Positions 1 to 10,272 of a DNA stretch of 64,000 nucleotides are shown here, piece by piece (the stretch's first letter is position 1; each line of letters begins with the position of its first letter). The notes under the pieces were generated by a model. That model saw only the letters and a list, made by a program, of their open reading frames with translations. It was not told where the DNA came from and ran no database searches. The DNA is from Amborella trichopoda (lineage: Eukaryota; Streptophyta; Magnoliopsida; Amborellales; Amborellaceae): assembly GCF_000471905.2 (NCBI RefSeq), contig NW_006494789.1:7922238-7986237 (forward strand). Reading direction: 5' to 3'. Made by a program: the position numbers and the translations under genes.

Positions 1-160
1 ATCTTTGTCTATGGATCCTCATCCTGTTCTTGAACCTATTCCTGAAGTTGAAAGTATCTTCCAATAGCACTCCGTAAAGGTCAGCAATTTTGTACAAAAC
101 ATTCATATTGGCCATTTTGTTACATTTGAAAATCTGTTTCGTTGTTAGAAGAATTTTGCT

Positions 161-935
161 TTAGCACATTTCTCCATTTCTGTGCCTAAATCCTATTAAG
201 AAGCTCTTTTGCATACTGGATGGAAGAAAGCTATAGATGAGGAAATGGCTACGCTCGAGTCAAATGGTACTTGGGAGGGAGCTCATTGAGTTGCCAGCAG
301 GAAAGAGATCGGTTGGATGTCGTTGGGCATATAACATTAAACTGCAACCAGATGGATCTGTAGAGAGATTGAAAGCTAGACTAGTGGCAAAGGGATACAC
401 ACAGACATTTGGTATGGATTACTCTGAGACATTTGCTCCTCTGGCCAAACTTAATTCATTTAGGATACTTATATCTGTGGCAGCAAATAAGGGGTGGTTA
501 TTATGGCAACTTGATGTGAAGAATGCCTTCCTCCAGGGGATTTACGAGACCCAGTCTATATAGAACAACCACCGGGGATTGCTGCTCAGGGGGCGTCAGA
601 CAAAATTTATGGCCTAAAGCAAAGCAATCACCACCAAGTGTGATTCACGTTAAAAGAAGCAATTTATGGCCTAAAGCAATCACCACCACACACATGGTTT
701 GAGAAATTTAGCAAAATTATTATGCCATATGGGTTTCAATGGAGCCATGTGGATAATTCAGGGTTTATTCGAAAACAAGCAACTGAGACTATTATCTTGG
801 TTGTTTATGTTGATGATATTATTCTCATAGGCAGTGATCAAGAAGGAATTCAGAAGTTTAAGAATTATCTGCAACAATATGTTCAGACAAAAGACTTGGG
901 GAAATTGAGGTATTTTCTTGGGATTGAAGTAGCTT
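161..935 (+). pseudogene. copia reverse transcriptase remnant (RVT_2)
   Basis: In the intact element this enzyme copies the element RNA into DNA inside the virus-like particle. Recognisable blocks are the N-terminal region ending in '[18 protein letters not shown]', then '[11 protein letters not shown]' and '[11 protein letters not shown]', then '[11 protein letters not shown]' (about 320-540). After a frameshifted gap comes the catalytic 'VYVDDIIL' with both aspartates intact (codons 806-817), followed by 'DLGKLRYFLGIEV'. At least two frame changes and a local duplication near 600-700 break the reading frame, so no full-length product is possible. The conserved copia order and motifs make the assignment secure. 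Confidence 0.9.
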
Positions 936-1108
936 GATAAAAATATTAGTCTATCCCAAAGGATATATGTAACTAATTTACTAATAGCCTTTGTTGTGAG
1001 TGTAGTACGTCAATTTATGATTCTCCCAAACACCAAATTGGGAAGCAATAAGAAGAATTTTGATATACCTGAAGAGAGCTCTACGCCGAGGACTCAACTA
1101 TAAGAATA

Positions 1109-1528
1109 ATGACCACTTTGACATTGAGTCATGTTGATGCCGATTGGGCAGAATCACCTTCAAATAGAAGATCTACTACGGGCTACTGCACCTTTGTAGG
1201 AGGAAATTTGTTGACTTGGAAAAGCAAGAAACAAAATGTTGTGGCCAGATCTAGTACAGAGGCGGAGTATAAAGCCATAGCTCATACCACATGTGAGTTA
1301 ATGCGGCCGAAAACCTTAATGCAGGAAATAGGTTTTTCAATCACTGAATCAATGAAGATGTTCTATGACAATGAAGCGGCCATTCATATTGTAAGCAATC
1401 CAGTTTTTTATGAGAGAACAAAATACATTGAACTGTATTATCAATTCATTTGTGAGAGAGCAACCAGCAATCAAATAACAACCCCATATGTGAAGTCATC
1501 ATATCAGTTAGCTGATATATTTACTTAG
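1109..1528 (+). pseudogene. copia RNase H domain remnant
   Basis: RNase H removes the RNA strand during element replication. The reading frame shows the copia signature blocks 'DADWAESPSNRRSTTGYC', 'LLTWKSKKQNVVARSSTEAEYKA' as separate adjoining motifs, and the terminal block ending 'YQLADIFT'. The frame is open for about 139 codons, but the canonical H-x-D region near the end has decayed ('KYIELYYQF' where the family has KHI-D-HF). The start codon shown is only the first methionine in this segment; the domain was part of the pol polyprotein. It is separated from the RT segment by stops and frame changes, so it is a remnant. Confidence 0.88.
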
Positions 1529-1607
1529 GCACTTACTCGTAACCAGACTGAGCAGATTTGTTCCAAGCTAGACATGGGTAACATCTATGCTCCAGCTTGC
1601 GAGGGAT

Positions 1608-1850
1608 TGTTAAAGAATAACTTGTTTTATGTATCGGGGCATTTCTATCATTTTTATATACTTTAAGATACTTATCTCATTGAGGGTATTTTTGTTCTTC
1701 GTAAACCCTAAACAAACATTATAAATAAATATATAAGTGGGGAATGAGGTAACTGAATCTCATGTCACACTCTCCTCTGTTCTCATTCATCTTTTCTCTC
1801 TTCTCCCTTTCTTTTCCTCTTCTTTTCCCATTCTCTATCTAGTTTTGACA
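1608..1850 (+). repeat. putative 3' LTR of the copia element
   Basis: After RNase H the sequence 'cttgcgagggattgt' matches the position of the usual copia polypurine tract plus LTR start. The LTR would begin TGTTAAAG at 1608 and end with GACA at 1850. Inside it is a TATA-like stretch (about 1711-1731) and a telo-box-like AAACCCTAA (about 1704), followed by a CT-rich stretch as expected for R/U5. No second LTR is in the window to confirm the edges. Confidence 0.5.
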
Positions 1851-2271
1851 CTTTTAAATGTTCATGGTACTGTCCACGGCACTGTTCACAGTAATGTTCA
1901 TAAGTGTTGTTCACATATGGAAACCCCATAGGATTGGGTCTCAAGAACACCCCTAATGGGCTTCACTGCTCATACCAAAAAGTTCCCCATGGATTATGGC
2001 CCCAGGAAATTTCGTGGGACGAGGAAATTTCATGGGACGCTTATGGCCTATGGCCATAGTATATGATATGGAACCATGGACTAGGACCTGACTAGATCGT
2101 TCACTCTAGAGCCATGGGGTTGTGAGGGGCTAGATGAGGAGCCTCCAGGCTCAATGTCAAGGATCCAACTCCTTTAGCATTTAATCTTCCAAATGGTTAC
2201 AAAGCCAGATAACTATTTTTTTTCTTTTTCGTTTTTCCTTTTTTTTTTGTGAGCAATATTTTGAGTCGGTT
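1851..2271. other. unannotated spacer
   Basis: No coding frame or clear repeat is seen. A poly-T-rich patch at 2215-2250 sits just before the first recognisable LINE codons and may mark the 5' truncation point of that element. Confidence 0.5.
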
Positions 2272-2277
2272 GTAAAT

Positions 2278-3660
2278 GACAAAGATCCAAAATCAAATGG
2301 CTCGAGGTAGGTGACAAGAACACCACATTTTTCACAAAATCGCGAGTTGCAAGCGCCGTGCCAACTCCATAACCGAAATCTCCACTGGTCAAGATGTTTT
2401 TGTTGAACCCTATGCGGTTGATTCAGCCATTGTCTCCTTGCAAAGCCTATTTTCCAGCCCAAACTGGTCCTCGGCCCCATTTTGCGGACCATGTCTTCCT
2501 CTCTCTAGATTCCAACTCTGCCCAATGGCTTGAAAGACATTTCTAGGTGGAGGAAGCCTCTAAAGCCATCTCGAGTCTCAGCAAGGACAACGCTTCTGGC
2601 ACCAACAAACTCCCAGCTACTTTCTTTTCAAGTATCTAGGAAACCCTATCCCTAGAATTTTTTTTTTTTTTCTTTTTTTTGAGCTTTTGTGAACAAATTC
2701 CACCAGTGGCACCATAAGCAAAGAAATGAAATCCACTTTCATTGCTCACATTCCCAAAATCAGGGAACTAATGACCTCAAAGATTTCACACCCATTAGTC
2801 CCCTCAACTCCATCTACAACATTTTATTTAAGATCCTTGCCTCCAGACTTCGGAGTGCCCTTGATCAAGTTATATACCAAAACCAAATTGGCTTTGTCAA
2901 CAACAGACAAACTCTTCATGGTGCCCTAATTGCTCATGAAGCACTACACTATAGGAACCAAATACAAAAACCAGGTCTCATTTTGAATCTAGATTGGGAA
3001 AAGGCATATGACCATGCCAATCAGTCTATCCTCGATCAAGTTCTTCTCCAAATGGGTTTTGGCTAAACATAGAGGAAATGGATTGAAGGTTGAATCTCTT
3101 CTGCCTCCTTTTTTGTTCTTTGTCAAAGGCTCTCCTGAAGGACTCTTCTATCCTTTTAGAGGACTGCAACAGGGGGATCCCTTTCCCTTTCCCTCTATGC
3201 CATTGTCGCAGAAATTTTGGTAGCTCTATTTCACGGTTATATCGCACCCTCCAGTTTCAAGTCTTCTTAAGTCGGAGATGAAATCTGCCATCTCCAAAAC
3301 ACAGACAACACCTTGATGCTCTGCGACAACACTACTCGGCAAGTGGATAGTCTTTGGTTGTTTCTCAAAGGCCTTGAATGGGTAATGAATGTCAACATGT
3401 CCAAATCCAAACCTATGGGCCTACACGTCCCTGATGTTCAACTCTCTCTCTTAACCAAGAAATTATGTTCTGATACTAACCATCCCAGAGTTAGGTACCT
3501 CAGCCTTCCCTGTGTTTAGGCAAACGGAGAAAGACATTGTCGGGTCCATCATTGAAAAGGCATCCATCATTGAAAAATTTCAAGGATAACTGGCCCCGTG
3601 GAAGGGAAGGTACTCTCTCCCTTGGAGGGACGATCACCCTCATCGATTCTACCTTACGCA
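2278..3660 (+). pseudogene. LINE reverse transcriptase, frameshifted
   Basis: The enzyme primes reverse transcription at nicked chromosomal DNA. The upstream block reads QRSKIKWLEVGDKNT (from about 2281), the conserved segment before LINE RT. The RT itself shows 'NDLKDFTPISPLNSIYNI' and 'ILASRLRSALDQVI' (about 2790-2870), then 'NQIGFVNNRQTLHGALIAHE', 'LILNLDWEKAYD' (about 2975-3010), and in another frame 'GLQQGDPFPF' (about 3160-3190). Later come 'MNVNMSKSKPMGL' and 'EGTLSLGGTITLIDSTLRNI'. The FADD catalytic region (about 3270-3330) is disrupted. Reading jumps frame at least four times. An in-frame TGA at 2278 sits where the family usually has an arginine, which fits a CGA-to-TGA change. Confidence 0.85.
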
Positions 3661-3671
3661 ATATCTTCGCC

Positions 3672-3825
3672 ACACAATACTCTCAAAAGTCACATAAGTC
3701 ACATAATACTCTCAAAAGTCACATAAGCCACACAATACTGTCAAAAGTCACATAATACTCTCACAAGTCACATAATACTCTCAAAAGTCACATAAGCCAC
3801 ACAATACTCTCAAAAGTCACATAAG
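3672..3825 (+). repeat. minisatellite inside the LINE ORF
   Basis: About six head-to-tail units of 29 bp, two of them shortened to 20 bp, with core AATACTCTCAAAAGTCACAT and an optional tail AAGCCACAC. The array starts within the LINE coding sequence after the 'LRNIFAT' block, and the LINE reading resumes directly after it ('RCFMWSSD'). It therefore grew inside the element. Confidence 0.9.
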
Positions 3826-4960
3826 ATGCTTCATGTGGTCCAGTGATACCTCCAAAGACAAATCCCTCTTATCTCTTAGGACAAAGTATGTATGCCCAAA
3901 TAGGAGGGTGGCCTGGACATTCTTAATCTCAAATTAAGGAATAGAGGCCTCCTCCACAAATGGAGGTCACACTTCACCACCAAACATAATTTGTTGAGCC
4001 ACCATTTCCTAGTTCAACAGTATTGCTCTAATTGTCTGGGCTGGTTCCCAGAGAGGAACCCGAGGCCGGGAAGCCCCATCGGGTTTTTTCAAAAAATCAG
4101 TTGCCATGATGCTTTCATGCCTTTCATTGGATACAAAGTCAACTCACGAAAAAAAGTCCTCTTTCGGAAACACACTAAGATAGGCCATGATGAACCACTA
4201 AAAAGAGCTTTGCCTACCTTGTTTTTTGTGGCTAGCAATCTATACGCCAATGTTGCTCACTACTTCCAGCAAAACAACGTGGACACCCTTGTTCAGAAGA
4301 GCACTTCAAGACCATAAACATAATAACTACTTACCCTCCTGTGCCTTCTAGCCTCACTTTCATCAAATGATCTGGAAATGATAGACCCATTACGCTAAGG
4401 AGCACACTGGGATTTTCTCAGTATCCTCGACAATTACCACTCACAACAAAGCCTGGACCACACAAACTCCTCCAAAAATCCAAGCTTTTATCCAGCCGAC
4501 AATCTCCAACAAAAACCTCAGACTAGATCAACTAAAAAGCAGAGGTTTCAAACTAGCTAATAGACGTCCTCTACGCACGGAAGAAGAAATATCCCATCCT
4601 CCTTTTTCCCCATTGCAACTTTGCTAGACAAGTTTGGATCAAACATCTCCTGATATTGACTGGCTGTGGGCCACCCCAATGTCAATTGAACAACCCTTCC
4701 GCACTTAACTTTGGCAAGCCTCTTATCTCTGGAAAGCTTCCATCCAAGCAAGACTTTGGTCCTTATGGGGGGAGCAAAACTCTTGGATTTTCCAAGAAAG
4801 CTACAGCCAAAAAGAGCCAGACTCCTAACAATTTTCAGGGCCAATAGATGCAAACTACTAAAGGGCTTCTCTAAATCGAACTACTAAACAATATAGAAGG
4901 AGATTATACAAACCAATGGAACCAAAGAATCATGATGCAATGGGTGGAACCACAGTTGTT
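3826..4960 (+). pseudogene. LINE post-RT / zf-RVT region remnant
   Basis: This continues the LINE polyprotein after the minisatellite. Recognisable pieces are a block like 'VCPNRRVAW' (about 3886-3915), 'LRNRGLL' (about 3935), 'ALPTLFFVASNLYANVAHYF' in one frame (about 4205-4270), and the zf-RVT-like segment (about 4470-4640): a QAF-type block, 'LDQLKSRGFKLANRR', an acidic EEE, then a leucine-rich stretch. The tail contains 'WSLWGEQNSWIF' (about 4755-4795), matching the W-x-x-W-x-x-R-N motif of plant LINEs. Stops and frame changes are frequent. The function of this domain in the intact element is thought to be RNA binding. Confidence 0.75.
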
Positions 4961-4977
4961 GGGATCGGGAGCAGTAA

Positions 4978-5464
4978 AGTTACCGGGATAGGGATCGGGA
5001 AGCGACGAATCGTGAAATGCTAGAAGATCCTTATGGTTGGGAACGACGTCCGTACAATGCACATGTCAGTGATCAAGATCCTCAAATGTTAGAGATCGAG
5101 ATTTCAACCTTTAGGGGATCTTGATCCCGACCTTTTGGGATCTTGATCCCAACTTTTTAGGGAACTTGCTGCCAACCTTAAAGTGTATGATAATCTAGGA
5201 TTATGTGTATGATAATCTAGGATAAAGTAGGGATCTCATTATTGATAGCAAGCAAGCAATAGTTGTGTAGCTAGTTAGCTATAAACAAAGAAAATCATCA
5301 GTCTGGTTGTTGTCCTTGTCTTTAAAGGTTGGGATCGAGATCCCTATGAGTGGGGTTCAAGATCCCAAAATTTTAAAATCGAGACCCCTAAGAGATGCTT
5401 TCCAGGAGCGACAGAATCGAGATCCTAGAAGGATCGCCTACCAAAGTAGGAGATCCCGGTAACT
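4978..5464. mobile_element. non-autonomous inverted-repeat element in the LINE
   Basis: The block is bounded by a perfect 12-bp inverted repeat, AGTTACCGGGAT at 4978-4989 and ATCCCGGTAACT at 5453-5464. It interrupts the LINE between its zf-RVT tail and its RNase H. The inside is unlike the LINE and is packed with GGGATC/GATCCC palindromic motifs, some as inverted subterminal pairs (GGGATCTTGATCCC on the left, GGGATCGAGATCCC on the right). There is no coding frame. No convincing target-site duplication is seen, so the superfamily is not assigned. Confidence 0.6.
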
Positions 5465-5780
5465 ATTGGTGGAACAGCTCTCAAGATATTCAGCCTGATT
5501 TGGGGGAATCACTTGCTGTTAGAGGCTGACAGCGAAATGTTATATCATGGGCAACGGGCACCTCACAACCTCCTTGGAGACTAACCTATATTTCTTACCA
5601 ATTTGCTCATTTATGCAGGGCGCCTCAAGTCGAATTCCATCATACCTGATGAACACAAACTCAGCTGCAGACTCACTGGCAAAACAGGGGGCCACTCTAG
5701 CATCTTCTAGCACCCAAACATAGTTTTTTGGAGATGAAACTTTGATCCCTGGTTTTACCATTTGTAACTTTCTTTTGTAT
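5465..5780 (+). pseudogene. LINE C-terminal plant-type RNase H remnant
   Basis: This is the end of the LINE polyprotein, on the far side of the inserted element. Visible blocks, after allowing frame changes, are 'EADS' followed by 'NVISWATGTSQPPWRL' (about 5523-5590), and then the signature 'NSAADSLAKQGA' (about 5660-5700). These match the RVT_3 RNase H domain that ends many plant L1 elements. The first part of the domain is missing around the insertion, and the frame is broken between the two blocks. The encoded domain would have degraded RNA of the RNA-DNA hybrid. Confidence 0.78.
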
Positions 5781-6146
5781 TTTTGTTTTCTTCCCGCTTT
5801 TTGCTATTTTTGAGGTAGAACACCGACTTGTATGACACCTATCTCTACTTAGATCCCATCTAACTCTCTCTTCTAGCCCTCCCACCCGCCACCCCCAAAA
5901 AAAAAACATACTGATTTTTGGATTTTTGGTTCTTCATTGGCATGAGTATAGACCACCAAAACTCTGCCCCCACTAAATTTCTCTCTCAAACCTCTTCCTC
6001 TCTCCAACTCTACCACCTCTATCTATTTCTCTCTCAAATGTATGCGGTCGAGCACCAAACATGTAGGATATCATCACCCACATCTAATTGGATTTTGTAA
6101 AAACCGTAAACTATTAATTAAATACTTGTTACCTTCATTAAGAAAA
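5781..6146. other. unannotated spacer, CT- and AT-rich
   Basis: No supported gene. CT-rich segments (5960-6030) and a short poly-A (5897-5907) are present. Confidence 0.5.
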
Positions 6147-6954
6147 AGAGAATATCTCAATATCCCCTATTTTTAGATTTTATTTCTTAATAAACCTAGG
6201 GTTTCAAAAAATATCTTCCAACCCCTTGGCCACTTTAAACCTGTTTTTAACCTAAACAAAAGTGAGAAAGACATGTTCTTTCTAAACCCAATCCCTTCTC
6301 TCTCTTCATTTATATACCCCAAACTCTCTCTTGTTGTGTGTTTCACTCTCTCTCCTCCCGTGTTTATCCAAACACCTCTCTTTCCATGTTTATCCAAACA
6401 ACTCTCTTTCTTGGTAACTTCTCACCACCAAGAATCTCTCTCCTCGCATGTTTATCCAAACACCTTACTCTCTCTTCTGTGTTTATCCAAACACCTCTCT
6501 CTCTCCTCCCGGTAACCTCTTACCACCAAACACCTCTCTCTCTCCTCCCGGTAACCTCTTACCACCAAACACCTCTCTCTCTTACCGTGTTTATCCAAAC
6601 ACCTCTCTTTCTCTCCGTATACTTGCTGTGTATTTGGGAGGAGAGAGAATAAGGGGAGAGAGATGGGAAATGTGAAAAGAGAGAGAGCAAGAGGAAAGAG
6701 AGTGAGGGGTTAGAGATGGGAAAGGTGGAGAAAGAAAAGGGGTGCGGGGAGAGAAAATGAGAGAGAACTGAGGGAGGATGCTTTCAGAAAATGCATGTCT
6801 TTTTAGATTTGTTTGACCGAAAAAAACAAGTTTAAAGTAGCTCAGAGGGTTAGAAAAAATAAAATCTATAATTTTTATGCCCCAAGATATCTTTTAAAAC
6901 CTTGGGTCTATTGTGAAATGAAACGTAAAAATAGGGGGTATCGAGATATTTTCC
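6147..6954. mobile_element. MITE-like element, copy 1 (long inverted ends)
   Basis: The first about 145 bp (6147-6293) and the last about 175 bp (6780-6954) are inverted copies of each other. The outer ends have the consensus GGGAAAATATCTCGATACCCC. The centre is CT- and GA-rich low-complexity DNA with a hairpin repeat (6358-6615). There is no coding frame. It shares its ends with the element at 7508-8014. Long inverted ends without coding capacity fit a non-autonomous Mutator-like element. No clear target duplication survives here. Confidence 0.75.
6358..6615 (+). repeat. interspersed hairpin repeats inside MITE copy 1
   Basis: The unit GTGTTTATCCAAACACCTCT recurs about five times, partly with the alternative unit GGTAACCTCTTACCACCAAA. 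Each holds a small perfect inverted repeat (GTGTTT/AAACAC and GGTAA/TTACC) with a 4-nt loop, separated by CT-rich spacers. Confidence 0.8.
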
Positions 6955-7498
6955 CTAAAAAAAATTCAAATTAGTCATAAATAATTTTTACAAGAAAAGG
7001 AATATAAAATGGAAAATCTCAATGAATTCCAAAAAGGAAACAAAGATGGTCTACTTCCTGCTTTTGTGAAAAAATGCATAATTTTAAGAATGTTTTTGTA
7101 AAAAAAATTTGAAAAGGTAATAAATGTAAAGTATAAAATAAAAACAAAAATTTATCAAAAATAAAAAGGAAACAATTTATCAAAAAAAATAAAAATAAAA
7201 AGGTAACAAAATCGGTTTCTTTCTTTTTTTACAAAGACAACGTACGTTTTTTAAAAAACATTCAATTTTTACAATAAAGAATCAAGAATTTAATTATCAA
7301 CAAATTTTAAGGTAAAAAATTCATAATTAAAGTTACAATGTCCATAATAAATTGGAATAAAGGGGGTCATCATCTCACCTAGCATATTAAAAAAATCACT
7401 TTTAATAAAGCAATTATACTTATAAAAAACAAAGACAAAATTAGTACATATTTCAAGAAAATACAAAACATTATTTGCAAAAAGATCATCACATGATA
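6955..7498. other. AT-rich spacer between the two MITE copies
   Basis: Very A-rich sequence with runs such as AAAAATAAAAATAAAAAGG. No gene or structured repeat is seen. Confidence 0.5.
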
Positions 7499-7507
7499 AT
7501 TAAAAGG

Positions 7508-8014
7508 GAAGGAAAGTATCTCCATACCCCCCATTTTTAAGTTTTATATTTCAATAGACCCAAGGTTTTAAAACATATTGGGTCATAAAAATTCTAAGTT
7601 TTATATCTTTTAACCCCCTAAGCTAACTTTATCGCCTTTAAACCTATTTTTTTGCCCCAAACAAATATAAGAAAGACATCCTTTCTAAACACCATCATTT
7701 CTCTCTCTTCACGAGAATTTTCCTTAATTTCTCTCTACCTATTTTCCCACTCTCTCCCCTGTGTCTCTCACTCTCACTCTCCCGCGTTAGAGAGACAAAG
7801 AGGGTAAATGTTAAAGAAAGAGAAATTTGGGAGAATATATCACGTAAAGAGAGGAAGGGTTTAGAATGAGCATGTCTTTTTTATATTTGTTAGGGCTAAA
7901 AAAATAGTTAAAAGTGGATAAAGTTAGTCAGGAGGTTAGGAGATATATTTTTGAATCTTTGAGTCTATTGAGATATGAAAACCAAAAATAGGGGGTACGA
8001 AGATATTTTCCGAG
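7508..8014. mobile_element. MITE-like element, copy 2, with 9-bp target duplication
   Basis: A 507-bp element whose left (7508-7665) and right (about 7875-8014) ends are imperfect inverted repeats of about 150 bp, related to copy 1 at 6147-6954. It is flanked by ATTAAAAGG (7499-7507) and ATTAAAAAG (8015-8023), a 9-bp direct repeat with one mismatch. Nine-base duplications and long inverted ends are the hallmark of Mutator-like transposons. There is no coding frame, so it would need a transposase in trans. Confidence 0.8.
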
Positions 8015-8023
8015 ATTAAAAAG

Positions 8024-8842
8024 AGCATGCCACAATAAATATGTAAAACCAGTTCAATATTGTCTAATATCAGCACATATAAAACAATCATTAAGATAGG
8101 GAAAATTAAAAAAAAAATTTCATATGCAAATTCAAGAAATCATTAAGGAAAATAATGCTAAAGGAAATTTTGATCTAAGGGTTTACTTGTGAGCCCGCAA
8201 AAGAGGGCTCTTTAAATCTTGAAAACATGTGGAAATTTGTAATTGACAAACCCATAACAAACAAATCTTTATTAGAAGCTCCCTCAAGTCCAATATAAAA
8301 AAAATTTGTGAATTGAAAACCTAACTCCAGTTTCAAGTACTGTCACTTCAAATGAAATAGAGTAATTCTAAGAAAATCTAGTAGAATATGCATATAAGAA
8401 ATTTCTGATAATTGAAAACGTAATTTCAAATTACAAAAGGAATATGCATATAAGAAATTTCAGATAATTGAAAACTAATTTCAAATTGAAGTACAAAAAC
8501 TTGTCTTAACTAAGAGAGTTTTAGCTAAGACAAGTTTTAGTGAGCGATGTCCTCTTAACCAGCACTTGAATGCAGAGGACAACACAAAATAGGGCTTGAT
8601 TTGGAGAAATCAGAGAGGATCTTCACTTAATATATTTTTTTTTTAGAACTACTCCACTTAATAAATTAAAGCAGCTCTATAGCATCTAGGAAGTTTAGAT
8701 TAGTACTTTTAGGGTAGGATTCTACAAGTTTATGGAAAACTAATCATGACAGAGGTTAGTTGAAAAGAATCAAGTAAGGAACATACCTATCTCTCCAAAT
8801 CTTAGCAAATCTTAGGAATAGATTGGATCATATAGATATGTT

Positions 8843-8880
<38 letters not shown>

Positions 8881-8972
8881 GTGGACAGTATTTCTTATTA
8901 TAATGTGGAGATAAATATTGAGATAAGGAGATGAAGATAGAAGGACACATACTATTTGTAAAGGGAAAAGTT
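8024..8972. other. spacer with short direct repeats
   Basis: No gene. A direct repeat of about 45 bp occurs near 8385-8430 and 8442-8487 (core AATATGCATATAAGAAATTT). A short inverted pair around ACTTGTCTTAACTAAG and TTAGCTAAGACAAGT lies at 8500-8535. A GA microsatellite is listed separately. Confidence 0.5.
8844..8879 (+). repeat. (GA)n microsatellite
   Basis: About 18 uninterrupted AG dinucleotides. Confidence 0.95.
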
Positions 8973-9130
8973 GGGGAAACCTTCTATACTTCAACTACAG
9001 GATAATATTGCTATACTTCCCCTCTTTCCCAACCATCCATTTTAAACGAGCGACTGAGATCACCTAACTGAAAACGACACTCAAAGAGGGAAACGAGCCC
9101 AACCGGTGGACCTTCAAATTAGCCCGTAAT

Positions 9131-9375
9131 AGAGAGAGAGAGAGAGAGACAAAGAGAGGTCAGGTAGGTAAAAAAGGAAAACAAGGAGAGACAAAAAGGA
9201 AGAGAGAGACATGGCCTGTTGAGAGAGAGAGAGAGAGCGAGAGGGACAAGAAGGGGGAGAGAGAAAGAGAGAGAGGGAGAGAGAGAAGGAAGAGGGGAAG
9301 GGAAGAGAAGGAGAGCAAGGGGGAAGGGAAGAGAAGGAGAGCAAGGGGGAAGAGGAAGAAGGAAAGTCAGAGAGA
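9131..9375 (+). repeat. GA-rich low-complexity leader of the left MULE arm
   Basis: GA dinucleotide runs and AGGGGGAAG-type repeats just inside the TIR. The counterpart in the right arm is the CT-rich 14856-15013. A 23-bp unit containing GAGCAAGGGGGAAGGGAAGA is repeated in tandem near 9300-9350. Open frames here are artefacts of the composition. Confidence 0.85.
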
Positions 9376-10272
9376 CTTGGATGTGTGCACATTGCATCTT
9401 TTTTTCCCTATTTATCCTCGTCTAAAAATATTTGTTTTCTCTTTTCTCTTGGGTACTGCCCTTCTTGAATATGTGATATTTTACACAATTTCTTGTTCTT
9501 GATTTAGGGTTTACCATTGAGGAAGGCACGTTTGTAGATTTTGGAGTTTCAATTTTCTTCTATTTCTTTTCTTTTAAGGGTTTCTACTGTCCTGGTTTCA
9601 GGTGAATCAGTTGAAGTTCTATTTTTGCTGAATTTGGTTGCCTAGGGCCTAGTATTATGTGATCTGTAGAACTTTATGTGTTGTTTATCTCCCATGGTTT
9701 TATGTTTTGCGAATACATGAAATTTAGAATTCCAAGATGCAGTACTATGGTTTTATTTTTCTTGACTTGGCCATATTTGTCTCTAGCCTCTTGAGTTTTC
9801 CAATTCTCACTCTGTATATAGTTGTTTCTCTCCCTCTATTGCTCAAAATCACGTAATGCATGGGTCTGAACTTTATTTGTCCAATATGGGTTTCTCCCAA
9901 AATGGTTTTTGCTATTGATTTACAACTCATTTTCATATAATTGCTTTCATTGGACTACTTTCATGGCTGTCTCTTCATCAATCTCTATCTTCACCTGGTT
10001 GTCCTCTTCATTTTGCATTTTTTAGCATTCATATTTATATTGATTTCAAGCACTCCCTCTCTATCTCTACCTCTCATTGTGATTTCTAGTTGTGAAGTTT
10101 AAATTTTCTATGTGTTTTGCTATCGATTTATAACTCAATTTCTAGTTGGGATTTTGTAGTTATTGTTCTGCTAAATGTAGCTTTGTTTTGAATTTCATGT
10201 TTATGCTTGAATTTTGTGTCTATTTGACATAGAAATGAACCTGAATTCATCAGGTATTAGTGATTAAAAGCT

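Larger units (their letters stand above)
1..1850 (+). mobile_element. Ty1/copia retrotransposon, 3' part, degenerate
   Basis: This is the 3' portion of a copia-type LTR retrotransposon running into the window from the left. The order of parts is the copia order: reverse transcriptase (161-935), RNase H (1109-1528), a polypurine-like stretch, and a short LTR (about 1608-1850). Frameshifts and stops separate the parts, so it is not autonomous. A short duplication of 'atttatggcctaaagca' near 610-680 adds to the damage. The 5' LTR, gag, protease and integrase lie outside the window or are lost. Confidence 0.9.
2272..5780 (+). mobile_element. L1-type LINE, 5'-truncated and interrupted
   Basis: A non-LTR retrotransposon of the plant L1 group. 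In order it shows the region before RT (2278-2480), reverse transcriptase (about 2560-3660), a tandem-repeat interruption (3672-3825), the post-RT domain with zf-RVT-like motifs (3826-4900), a foreign 487-bp element (4978-5464), and the plant-type C-terminal RNase H (5465-5770). Many frameshifts and stops are present. ORF1, the endonuclease and the 5' end are missing, which is typical of 5'-truncated LINE insertions. The 3' end is set loosely at the T-rich stretch after the RNase H. Confidence 0.85.

Noticed and set aside
2181..2492. A 103-codon minus-strand frame
   Set aside because: It overlaps LINE codons on the plus strand and has no known motif.
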